From positions 1 through 22,509 of the forward strand of contig CAMPJM010000013.1 of the NCBI GenBank assembly GCA_946886805.1: a stretch of 22,509 nucleotides of DNA, read 5' to 3'. Positions 15,465 through 22,509 of the stretch are shown here, piece by piece. Positions within the stretch are counted from its first letter, which is position 1. Every line of letters starts with the position of its first letter. The position numbers and the translations under genes are program-made. Origin of the DNA: an uncultured Flammeovirgaceae bacterium (GTDB taxonomy: Bacteria > Bacteroidota > Bacteroidia > Cytophagales > Cyclobacteriaceae). Below the pieces are notes generated by a model, which searched no databases, was not told the origin of the DNA, and was given only the letters and a program-made list of their open reading frames with translations.

Positions 15465-16684
15465 GTTTGGTTATAATAAGACTTAACAGATTTGATAACT
15501 CTGTTCAAATCTTCATTCGCCAGGGTTGGGTACATAGGCAAACTTATGCAGTGTCTATAATAATTTTCGGCCACTGGCAAATCACCCTCCTTCCAGCCCA
15601 AGTCTCGATAATATGGCATCAAATGGCAAGGGACGTAATGAATCTGAGCGAATATAGAGTGGTCTCTTAAATAATTGTAAAGACCTAACCTATTTTCAAC
15701 TTCTAGGATATAAAGGTGATAAGCGTGCCCTACAATGACACCAGTTTGGCCCTTTATAAATTCCTTGTTTTCGAATGCAGCCTGGTATTTTTCGGCTATT
15801 GCTTTTCGTTTTTTTAGTCCCTCATTTGCTCTGCACAATTGGCTAATTCCCAGGGCAGCCTGGAAATCAGTCAACCTGTAATTAAATCCCAGTTCCTGCA
15901 TTTCCATGTACCATCCTGGATAATCAGTTGATTTTAATTCTATTTCTTTAGAACCTTTCAATCCCTGGGCAAATGCAACTGAATTCTGAAACTTCAGGGG
16001 ATCTTTAACTATTCCGTGAGTTCTTAGCTGAAGCAAATCCTTGTAGAGCTTCTCATCGTTTGTAGTGATAATCCCTCCTTCACCACATGCAATGTGCTTT
16101 ACTGGATGGAACGAAAATATGGCAAGATCTGCAAAATTACCATTCCCGCAGATTTGTTTCCGACCTTGGGAATCTTTAAAATATCCTCCGGGTGAATGAC
16201 AAGCATCTTCTATAATCCAAAGGTCATATTCTTTGGCTAATTCAGAAAACTCCTCTAAATTCACTGCTCTTCCAGCAAAATCAACAGGAATAATGCCTTT
16301 GTATGTTCCTTTGGGAGAACTTTCAAGAAGCTGCCTTACCTTTTCAATATCCAGGAGATAAGTTTCTGGATTAATATCTGAAAACACTACTTCTCCCCCG
16401 CAGTAACGTACGCAGTTGGCTGAGGCGGCAAACGTAATAGGAGTGGTAATTACTTTATCCCCCTTTTTTAGTCCTAAGGCAAGTGTAGAAAGATGGAGAG
16501 CAGCCGTTCCATTAGCAACGGAAACGGCAAACCTACTACCGACGTATTCTGCAAAGGCATTTTCAAATTCACTAATTTTTGGACCTTGTGTAAGATAATC
16601 GGATTTCAAGGTTTCAACAACCGCCTCGATATCTTCATCTGTAATGTTTTGTCTCCCGTAGGGGATAGGATTTTCTTCTATCAT
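15461..16684 (-). CDS. pseC: UDP-4-amino-4,6-dideoxy-N-acetyl-beta-L-altrosamine transaminase (PseC)
   Basis: 407 residues of the DegT/DnrJ/EryC1 PLP-dependent aminotransferases. IPYGRQNITDEDIEAVVE at the N-terminus is the PseC form. SVANGTAALHLSTLAL binds the cofactor phosphate, WIIEDACHSPGG supplies the PLP-pairing Asp, and FSFHPVKHIACGEGG carries the Schiff-base lysine (K196). It aminates C4 of the PseB product with glutamate as donor. I place the start at ATG 16684, matching the family N-terminus. An in-frame TTG two codons earlier (16690) directly abuts the pseB stop but is less likely. It is in the same frame as pseB, separated by one TAA, and overlaps pseH by four bases. Confidence 0.92.
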   Translation of the reverse strand: MIEENPIPYGRQNITDEDIEAVVETLKSDYLTQGPKISEFENAFAEYVGSRFAVSVANGTAALHLSTLALGLKKGDKVITTPITFAASANCVRYCGGEVVFSDINPETYLLDIEKVRQLLESSPKGTYKGIIPVDFAGRAVNLEEFSELAKEYDLWIIEDACHSPGGYFKDSQGRKQICGNGNFADLAIFSFHPVKHIACGEGGIITTNDEKLYKDLLQLRTHGIVKDPLKFQNSVAFAQGLKGSKEIELKSTDYPGWYMEMQELGFNYRLTDFQAALGISQLCRANEGLKKRKAIAEKYQAAFENKEFIKGQTGVIVGHAYHLYILEVENRLGLYNYLRDHSIFAQIHYVPCHLMPYYRDLGWKEGDLPVAENYYRHCISLPMYPTLANEDLNRVIKSVKSYYNQT

Positions 16685-16690
16685 TTTCAA

Positions 16691-17707
16691 TTATTGAGAA
16701 AGACTAAAATTTTTATCCACATGTTCTTTAATTAAACAACGTAATGATTCTACAGTTTCCCATTCGGTATTTTCTTCGGAATTATATTTAAATCCTGGTG
16801 GTACCTTCCTGGCCTTAAATTTTTCTTTATACTCTTCCAAATCCCACCTCGGATTCGAAGGAAGAATTGTATAGTATCTTCCCACGTCATAGGTATAGAA
16901 AGAATCTGATGGTGTGATCATCTCCTCATGTAGTTTTTCACCAGGCCTTATCCCCACTGTTTTCTTTTCACAATCAGGTCCAATAGCTTCCGCAACATCC
17001 ATTATTTTATAGGAAGGAATTTTTGGAACGAATAATTCACCCCCCCATGCATGTTCTAGCGCATGCATAACCATATCCACACCTCCCTGTAAAGAAATAT
17101 TAAATCTGGTCATTTCTGGATCGGTAATTGGTAATACGCCTTCCTCTTTTTTCTTTATGAAGAATGGTATTACGGATCCGTTTGACCCCATCACATTTCC
17201 GTACCTCACGACAGAAAACCTTATAGGATTCCAGCCTTTTATATTATTGGCTGCAATAAAAAGTTTATCTGAGGTAAGTTTGGTTGCTCCATAAAGATTA
17301 ATTGGGGCACAAGCCTTATCAGTAGAAAGAGCTACTACACGTTCCACTCCAGTTTCTAAACAAGCATGAACTACATTTTGAGCCCCCCCCACATTGGTTT
17401 TAATACATTCGTCCGGATTATACTCTGCCAAATGAACATGTTTCATGGCAGCAGCGTGAATCACATAATCAATATCCTTGAATGCTCGCACTAATCTTTC
17501 CTTATCACGAACATCTCCAATAAAAAACCGCAACTGCGGAAATTCATCTACAGGATATTCCTGTGCCATCTGAAATTGTTTTTGCTCATCCCTTGAAAAG
17601 ATCACCAATTTTTTAATTTGCGGATGTTTGGTCAAAATATGACTAGTTAATGCTTTTCCCAATGATCCAGTACCTCCTGTGATTAAAAGGGTTTTATTAT
17701 CTAACAT
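16691..17707 (-). CDS. pseB: UDP-N-acetylglucosamine 4,6-dehydratase (inverting), PseB
   Basis: 338 residues, short-chain dehydrogenase/reductase of the FlaA1/PseB type. The NADP-binding loop is TGGTGSLGKAL (10-20). The active site is in LSTDKACAPINLYGATK (127-143): D130, K131 and Y139, with K143 completing the YxxxK motif. FSRDEQKQFQMAQEYP (37-52) and GIRPGEKLHEEMI (252-264) are family hallmarks. It makes UDP-2-acetamido-2,6-dideoxy-beta-L-arabino-hexos-4-ulose, the first pathway intermediate. Length and the single-domain soluble form match PseB rather than the membrane-anchored dehydratases. The start is ATG with AAAGG a few bases upstream, seven bases after the KpsC-like gene. Confidence 0.93.
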   Translation of the reverse strand: MLDNKTLLITGGTGSLGKALTSHILTKHPQIKKLVIFSRDEQKQFQMAQEYPVDEFPQLRFFIGDVRDKERLVRAFKDIDYVIHAAAMKHVHLAEYNPDECIKTNVGGAQNVVHACLETGVERVVALSTDKACAPINLYGATKLTSDKLFIAANNIKGWNPIRFSVVRYGNVMGSNGSVIPFFIKKKEEGVLPITDPEMTRFNISLQGGVDMVMHALEHAWGGELFVPKIPSYKIMDVAEAIGPDCEKKTVGIRPGEKLHEEMITPSDSFYTYDVGRYYTILPSNPRWDLEEYKEKFKARKVPPGFKYNSEENTEWETVESLRCLIKEHVDKNFSLSQ

Positions 17708-17714
17708 ATACCTT

Positions 17715-19100
17715 TTATTTTAGTTCAGAATTAATAATTGCTTCTATACTCTTAGTTACAGTTTCGTTATTCTTCTCCTCATTGTAATCTTCGTATATAG
17801 AAGGATAATATTCATTTAATATGATTCCCGGAGCCAATTTTTCAGTCAGCTTATAAAATTCACTTTCCAGCTCCGAGAAATTAACGTTCATGGTAGAAAT
17901 TTTTTCAAGATCCAGATCTGGAGAAAAATTAATTACACCTGGCAAAGTTCTATACCAGACACCCCAGCCAAAAACAATAACAGGCTTTCCACCAGTTATT
18001 GATTCCCAACCAATTGTCCCAGTAATGGTTGCACATAGCTTAGCATTTTTAATCAAGTCATAGGTGTTATAGGCAGGGGAAACAAGTTCCAAGTTCGGAA
18101 TCCGCTCTAACCTTCTGAAAAATTCAGGATTCCTCATAAAATAAGTTTGCTTAGGATTTTCCTTTACATATATTTTCCATTTGCTGGGTAGTATGGCTGA
18201 AAGATGCTCCAAGGCCAGAGCTTGATCCGCATAAATTCCTCCCCAAGATGAAGTAGATTTTTCAGGTTGTAAGTGAAGCCCAAAATAAACAAAAGGAGAA
18301 TCCAAATCGATATTATGAGAAAAACCTTTGCGATATTTATCATATTGTCTTCTTAGTCTGTATCTTGAAAGAGCCTGGCCCCGGGAATTGGATCTAATCA
18401 CTTCTTTCAAAAGTCGGTAAGCAAGCCAATTTTTATCAAGTTCACTATCTAAATCTTTAATATTCCTGATTCTCGAAAAATCCAATCTCTCCCTCCGCAC
18501 TGATTTCATATAAGGTATATCCTTTTCAAATTTTTGCACCAGTTTTATGGGTCTAGGAAGTTTGAATACTTTTTCTGAAGTAGAAAAGGTTCCGTAATCC
18601 TTATATTTCCAGTAATAGTAAAATCTGTTTGGAAAAATGGATTGCTCCAAATAAAGAGTTTTTATACCTAATCTTTCAGCAAGTATATTCGGGATGAAAT
18701 CATAACCGACATGAGGAGAATTATTATGGATAAATAAATCAATATCGTTTTCTGTGAATAACCGATAATAATAATTGAGAATTAAATTAAAATGATCAAG
18801 GAGTTGATGAACATTTAATTCATTATAGTTCCCTGAGTTGGTTAAATTAACTCTACTATACATGTCCATAAATTCAAACAGATGACTATAAACATGAGCG
18901 TAAACATCCTGAGGCACGTATTCATATTCTCCCTCAAGACCTTTGCTTCCCATTCGGAGAAACAGTTTTTTACTTTCGCCTGCGGCCTTTTGAACTATAG
19001 CGTTATTAATAATATTTTTGTTCTTAAAACTTTTTATTAAATGATTTTCCCAATTATCGTGAGGTGTGTTAAGTATAAAAACGTTCAATGGCTTATTCAT
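17715..19100 (-). CDS. KpsC/KpsS-like capsule polysaccharide glycosyltransferase
   Basis: 461 residues, soluble, no signal peptide. The C-terminal half matches the capsule-synthesis (KpsC/KpsS) type: VYFGLHLQPEKST (271-283), IYVKENPKQ (310-318, the KEHP-like motif), and ITGTIGWESITGGKPVIVFG (359-378), the GT-B nucleotide-binding segment of this family. KpsC and KpsS are Kdo transferases using CMP-Kdo. The N-terminal half (about 1-265) is not recognisable to me, apart from LGIKTLYLEQSIFP, which resembles a Rossmann strand. Because it is encoded directly before pseB, seven bases away, I infer it could transfer the CMP-activated nonulosonic acid. This would be a change of donor within a CMP-sugar family. 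No ABC export genes (KpsM/T) are seen here. Confidence 0.7.
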   Translation of the reverse strand: MNKPLNVFILNTPHDNWENHLIKSFKNKNIINNAIVQKAAGESKKLFLRMGSKGLEGEYEYVPQDVYAHVYSHLFEFMDMYSRVNLTNSGNYNELNVHQLLDHFNLILNYYYRLFTENDIDLFIHNNSPHVGYDFIPNILAERLGIKTLYLEQSIFPNRFYYYWKYKDYGTFSTSEKVFKLPRPIKLVQKFEKDIPYMKSVRRERLDFSRIRNIKDLDSELDKNWLAYRLLKEVIRSNSRGQALSRYRLRRQYDKYRKGFSHNIDLDSPFVYFGLHLQPEKSTSSWGGIYADQALALEHLSAILPSKWKIYVKENPKQTYFMRNPEFFRRLERIPNLELVSPAYNTYDLIKNAKLCATITGTIGWESITGGKPVIVFGWGVWYRTLPGVINFSPDLDLEKISTMNVNFSELESEFYKLTEKLAPGIILNEYYPSIYEDYNEEKNNETVTKSIEAIINSELK

Positions 19101-19211
19101 TCTTGTCTATTATAACTGATTAAATTTACCCAGGACTGCAGAGACTATTTTAATAAAACCTCATGAACTTCTTACCTTTGTTTCGAAATAGAAAGAAGTA
19201 CGTTGTTATTC
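19101..19211 (-). other. 111 bp gap between cysN and the capsule gene
   Basis: No reading frame of note. An ACTTCTT/AAGAAGT inverted repeat (arms 19167-19173 and 19193-19199, 19-base loop) lies just after cysN, but it is not followed by a T-run. The best promoter-like string, TAAATTTA on the minus strand, misses the last base of TAnnTTTG. The gap could hold a weak terminator or promoter; neither is convincing. Confidence 0.35.
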
Positions 19212-20468
19212 CTACACCACCATCCCCGCTGCAACAGTTTCGTTTGTGCTTTCATCTATAAGGATAATGCTCCCAGTATTGCGGTTATCTCTGTAAGAAT
19301 CCAGCATTAGTGGCCGAGTTGTTCTTATTTTAACCCTAGCTATATCATTCATCTCTAAATTGGAACTCTGGCTATCTCTTTCGAATGTATTGATGTCGAT
19401 CTTATATACTATTTCCTTGATCATGGCTCTTTCTTCATTAGTAGTATGCATGACAGTGTATTTAGCTCGAGGTTTCATGGCACTGTTATTTAACCAGCAG
19501 AGCATAACATCGAATTCCTGTTCTTGCCTTGGCTGGTTGTTCTTCTTCACAATCATATCTCCTCGGCTTACATCTATGTCATCATCAAGGGTTATAGCAA
19601 TCGACATAGGGGCATAGGCTTCTTCCATTATCTGCTCTCCTGAATTTATGGAGTTGATCTTAGAAGTAAATCCGGATGGAAGAACAGCCACTTCATCTCC
19701 AATGCGAAAAATTCCACTTGCAATTCTACCAGCGTAACCTCTGTAATCTCGAAATTGCTCTCTCTGTGGCCTTAGTACGCTCTGCACAGGAAACCGAGCA
19801 TCAATTTTATTTATATCACTACTTATATGAAGGTTTTCAAGCGTGCCTAAGAGAGTCCCATTGGTAAACCAATCCATGCGCTCACTTTTGTTCACGACAT
19901 TATCACCCTTTAAGGCACTGATAGGAATAAACCGGATATCCTTCATCAATAATTTCGAAGAAAATTCCTCAAATTGATCAACAATATCGCTGTAGACTTT
20001 TTCTGAAAAATCAACAAGGTCCATTTTGTTTACACATACTATAAGATGAGGTATGTTCAGCAAAGAGGCAATAAAGGAGTGACGTTTAGTCTGTTCAATG
20101 ACCCCATGTCTTGCATCGATCAAAATCACGGCGGCGTTCGCTGTTGAAGCCCCTGTGACCATATTCCTGGTATATTGGATATGACCAGGAGTATCCGCAA
20201 TAATAAATTTTCTTTTGGGCGTCGTAAAATATCGATAGGCAACATCAATGGTTATACCCTGCTCTCTTTCATCCCGCAGACCATCTGTAAAAAGAGCCAA
20301 ATCGATACCTTCATGACCTTTTTTGGCACTTGTGGCTCCCACTGATTCCAACTGGTCTTCGAAAATTGACTTTGAATCATATAATAAGCGTCCAATTAAA
20401 GTACTCTTTCCATCATCAACAGAGCCTGCCGTAGTAAAACGCAACAATTGGTTGTTATTTATTTCCAT
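19212..20468 (-). CDS. cysN: Sulfate adenylyltransferase large (GTPase) subunit CysN
   Basis: 418 residues of the EF-Tu-like GTPase family. G1 is GSVDDGKST (15-23), the switch II motif is DTPGH (92-96), and the guanine-specificity motif is NKMD (147-150). With CysD it forms ATP sulfurylase, coupling GTP hydrolysis to formation of adenosine 5'-phosphosulfate. The C-terminal beta-barrel domains follow from about residue 225. There is no fused CysC kinase domain; the kinase is a separate gene upstream. It starts with ATG 47 bp after cysD. A 111 bp gap follows it, so the sulfate-activation genes may be separable from the capsule genes downstream. Confidence 0.96.
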   Translation of the reverse strand: MEINNNQLLRFTTAGSVDDGKSTLIGRLLYDSKSIFEDQLESVGATSAKKGHEGIDLALFTDGLRDEREQGITIDVAYRYFTTPKRKFIIADTPGHIQYTRNMVTGASTANAAVILIDARHGVIEQTKRHSFIASLLNIPHLIVCVNKMDLVDFSEKVYSDIVDQFEEFSSKLLMKDIRFIPISALKGDNVVNKSERMDWFTNGTLLGTLENLHISSDINKIDARFPVQSVLRPQREQFRDYRGYAGRIASGIFRIGDEVAVLPSGFTSKINSINSGEQIMEEAYAPMSIAITLDDDIDVSRGDMIVKKNNQPRQEQEFDVMLCWLNNSAMKPRAKYTVMHTTNEERAMIKEIVYKIDINTFERDSQSSNLEMNDIARVKIRTTRPLMLDSYRDNRNTGSIILIDESTNETVAAGMVV

Positions 20469-20515
20469 TATGTTTTTATCTACTTTTTGTATTAAAATTT
20501 TGTCGTGGCAGGATT

Positions 20516-21421
20516 CTAAAAATATCCCTGTTTTTTACGATCTTCCATCGCAGTTTCACTTCTTTTGTCATCAGACCGGTCTCCCCTTTCTGTTTTTCTC
20601 ATTGCAGCGACTTCCTCCACAATTTTCTCAATAGTATCGGCATCAGACTCGATTCCGCCGGTTATTGTTATGTCTCCTAAGGTTCGGAACCGGATTTTTT
20701 TCCGCTCCACTTTTTCGTGTTCTTCGAGTTTAAGAAACTCGGATATCGGAATCCACGAATTATTCCTATATACCACTTCCCTTTCATGGGCCAGATACAG
20801 CGAAGGGATATCTATTTTTTCTCTTCTGATATAGTTCCAAACATCCATTTCTGTCCAATTACTGATTGGAAAAGCTCGAAAATGCTCTCCTTCGAAATGT
20901 TTACCATTAAGCAAATTCCATAACTCTGGCCGTTGGTTCTTTGGGTCCCATTGACCGAAATCATCACGATGACTGAAAAAACGTTCTTTGGCTCGGGCTT
21001 TTTCTTCATCCCTTCTACCGCCTCCGATAGCACAATCTATTTTATTGCCTTCAATAGCATCTAACAGAGTGGTTATTTGAAGTGAATTTCGAGTAGCATT
21101 TTTTCCTCTTTCTTCAGCAACTCTTCCTTGGTCTATTGATTCCTGTACAGAGCCTACAATGAGGTTCACCTCTAGCTTCTTTACCAGTTCATCTCTAAAT
21201 TCGATAGTTTCTGGAAAATTGTGACCAGTATCCACGTGTAAGAGTGCAAAGGGAATTTTGGAAGGATAAAAAGCTTTTTTAGCCAGATGTGTCACAAGAA
21301 TGGAGTCTTTTCCTCCAGAGAAGAGAATTACTGGATTTTCAAACTGAGCCCAGACTTCTCTCAAAATGAAAATTGCCTCAGATTCTAATTCGTCCAAATA
21401 GTTTAAGTAATACTTACCCAT
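20516..21421 (-). CDS. cysD: Sulfate adenylyltransferase small subunit CysD
   Basis: 301 residues of the PP-loop ATP pyrophosphatase family. The PP-loop is VILFSGGKDSILV, with SGGKDS at 35-40. LLHVDTGHNFPET and IGGGRRDEEKARAKERFFS are CysD signatures. The C-terminus SDDKRSETAMEDRKKQGYF is nearly invariant in the family. It transfers AMP from ATP to sulfate, with CysN as partner. Its ATG overlaps the cysC stop by eight bases, so the three sulfate-activation subunits are translationally linked. No APS or PAPS reductase is seen, which favours sulfation over assimilation as the purpose of this copy. Confidence 0.97.
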   Translation of the reverse strand: MGKYYLNYLDELESEAIFILREVWAQFENPVILFSGGKDSILVTHLAKKAFYPSKIPFALLHVDTGHNFPETIEFRDELVKKLEVNLIVGSVQESIDQGRVAEERGKNATRNSLQITTLLDAIEGNKIDCAIGGGRRDEEKARAKERFFSHRDDFGQWDPKNQRPELWNLLNGKHFEGEHFRAFPISNWTEMDVWNYIRREKIDIPSLYLAHEREVVYRNNSWIPISEFLKLEEHEKVERKKIRFRTLGDITITGGIESDADTIEKIVEEVAAMRKTERGDRSDDKRSETAMEDRKKQGYF

Positions 21422-22010
21422 GGTACTGTAGTTTATTCTTTATTTTTTGCCAGATCCGCTCGACAGATTCCTCAACTGTCTCGTATTCGGTTCTAACCTC
21501 TATATCTGGCTCTTCCGGTATTTCAAAGGGAGAGGAAATTCCTGTAAAATTCTTTATTTCTCCCTGTCTTGCTTTATGATATAGTCCTTTCACATCTCGC
21601 TTTTCACATACCTCAAGAGGAGTGTTTACAAATACCTCTACCAAATTTTCCCTTCCTACGATTTTCAGAACTTCCCTTTGATCTGATCTCTGCGGGGTTA
21701 TAAAGGCTGCTATAGTTAAAATTCCTGCATCTACAAATAGCCGGGCAATTTCAGCAATCCTCCGGATATTCTCAGTTCGGTCTTTTTCTGAAAAACTCAG
21801 ATCTTTATTGAGCCCGCTCCGTATATTGTCACCATCCAATGAATAGGTTCGGATTTTAAGATCATGAAGTTTCCTTTCTAATTGATTGGCAATGGTGGAC
21901 TTACCTGAACCAGAAAGTCCAGTGAACCAAATCACAAAAGATTTATGACCATTCAGGAGATTTCTATCTTCCCTCTGTATATTATATTTGTGCTTAATAA
22001 TATTCTCCAC
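21414..22010 (-). CDS. cysC: Adenylylsulfate kinase CysC
   Basis: 198 residues. The P-loop is FTGLSGSGKSTIANQL (GLSGSGKST at 31-39). LDGDNIRSGLNKDLSFSEKD (58-77) and the following RTENIRRIAEIARLFVDAG form the APS-binding region. AAFITPQRSDQ (101-111) is the conserved lid segment. It phosphorylates APS to PAPS, the donor for sulfotransferases such as the one at 5809-6669. The start is GTG at 22010: no in-frame ATG exists upstream or near the N-terminus, and MENIIKHKYNIQREDR fits the N-terminus of stand-alone Bacteroidota CysC. It begins 17 bp after the DUF2061 gene. Confidence 0.95.
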   Translation of the reverse strand: MENIIKHKYNIQREDRNLLNGHKSFVIWFTGLSGSGKSTIANQLERKLHDLKIRTYSLDGDNIRSGLNKDLSFSEKDRTENIRRIAEIARLFVDAGILTIAAFITPQRSDQREVLKIVGRENLVEVFVNTPLEVCEKRDVKGLYHKARQGEIKNFTGISSPFEIPEEPDIEVRTEYETVEESVERIWQKIKNKLQYHG

Positions 22011-22027
22011 TTTTGTTCGATTTGCAT

Positions 22028-22509
22028 TCAGGATTGCGATTTTTCCAGAATTTCTTCACCTTTCTCCAGAACGCTTTCCTTTTCCCTTTTTCCCTTATTT
22101 CTTTCAGGAAGCCCAAAATCTATTTTGTACCAGGTCCGTTCATGTAAATAATAAAGAATCATTTTAGTCACAACTTCTGCCAATCCAATTTTAACGCCCG
22201 TTAAAGGATTTCCTGAAATAATCCATGCCAAAAGCATAGTGTCCAGAGTGCCAATAAATCTCCATGAAAAGGTTTTGGCGATATGCCTCCTTTTACTATC
22301 ATCCCCGTTCTGCTTAACTCCTATTCTAATTTTATACCACAGGCGCTCGTGGAAGAAGTAGAGCACCATTTTAGTAATCACCTCAGCAAAGCCTATTTTA
22401 AGCCCTGTCACTGGGCTTCCAGAGATGAACCATGATAGGAGGAAGGTATCAATTGTTCCAACCACCCTCCAGGTTACCGCCTTGGCAATATGCCTTTTGT
22501 ACGACTTAT
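22028..22509 (-). CDS. Tandem DUF2061 membrane protein (5' end outside the window)
   Basis: At least 159 residues are visible, and the frame is open to the right edge. A GTG at 22465 is an internal Val inside the first repeat, not the start. Two DUF2061 copies are plain: KRHIAKAVTWRVVGTIDTF to HERLWYKI, then KRRHIAKTFSWRFIGTLDTM to HERTWYKI, each with two hydrophobic segments (LLSWFISG / VITKMVLYFF, and LLAWIISG / VVTKMILYYL). A charged tail (PERNKGKREKESVLEKGEE) ends the protein. The biochemical role of DUF2061 is not known to me. In Bacteroidota it is often encoded beside cysCDN, suggesting a part in sulfate uptake or PAPS use at the inner membrane. Transport is only a guess. Confidence 0.85.
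   Translation of the reverse strand, partial: KSYKRHIAKAVTWRVVGTIDTFLLSWFISGSPVTGLKIGFAEVITKMVLYFFHERLWYKIRIGVKQNGDDSKRRHIAKTFSWRFIGTLDTMLLAWIISGNPLTGVKIGLAEVVTKMILYYLHERTWYKIDFGLPERNKGKREKESVLEKGEEILEKSQS

Noticed and set aside
16685..16690. TTG start for pseC
   Set aside because: The ATG two codons later gives the usual PseC N-terminus; the TTG merely follows the pseB stop.
19167..19199. Inverted repeat ACTTCTT/AAGAAGT as a terminator after cysN
   Set aside because: The stem is only seven A/T-rich pairs with a 19-base loop and no T-run follows, so it does not meet the criteria for an intrinsic terminator.

Overview
This 22.5 kb window is one side of a large surface-polysaccharide locus, probably from a marine member of the Bacteroidota (Flavobacteriia-like). 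The pointers are the low G+C content, weak or absent Shine-Dalgarno sequences, a TAnnTTTG-type promoter, and a DUF2061-cysC-cysD-cysN block of the kind found in exopolysaccharide loci of that group. Every gene I can support is on the minus strand, so the locus reads from the high coordinates to the low ones. Both ends cut through genes. No RNA gene, insertion sequence, CRISPR array or opposing gene was seen.

Layout in transcription order. (1) 22509-19212: a tandem DUF2061 membrane protein (5' end outside the window), then cysC, cysD and cysN, which make PAPS, the sulfate donor. (2) 19100-8468: a KpsC/KpsS-like capsule glycosyltransferase, then a nonulosonic (pseudaminic-type) acid pathway: pseB, pseC, pseH, an aldo/keto reductase, an SpsF-type cytidylyltransferase, a class III aminotransferase, a double-GNAT protein and pseI, ending with a Wzx-type flippase. 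Most junctions overlap or nearly touch. (3) A 437 bp stretch without a convincing gene. (4) 8030-2384: a hexapeptide acyltransferase, a polysaccharide deacetylase, a PAPS-type sulfotransferase, a GT4 glycosyltransferase and a fused double GT4 glycosyltransferase. (5) An 83 bp gap with a good Bacteroidota promoter, then another GT4 enzyme, a GNAT protein and the first 51 codons of a membrane protein that leaves the window (possibly a polymerase).

How they work together (inference): the pse-like block builds a CMP-activated nonulosonic acid; the KpsC-like protein and the GT4 enzymes assemble a repeat unit; the acyltransferases, deacetylase and sulfotransferase decorate it, the last fed by CysCDN; the flippase exports it and the membrane protein at the left edge may polymerise it. 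The expected product is a sulfated, acylated, nonulosonate-containing capsule or exopolysaccharide.

The most interesting part is the nonulosonate pathway. It has no recognisable PseG hydrolase. Between PseH and PseI, where PseG belongs in pathway order, lie four genes (aldo/keto reductase, SpsF-type cytidylyltransferase, class III aminotransferase, double GNAT). This suggests a variant sugar rather than plain pseudaminic acid. A second oddity is three GT4 domains in one reading frame, interrupted by a single TGA stop.
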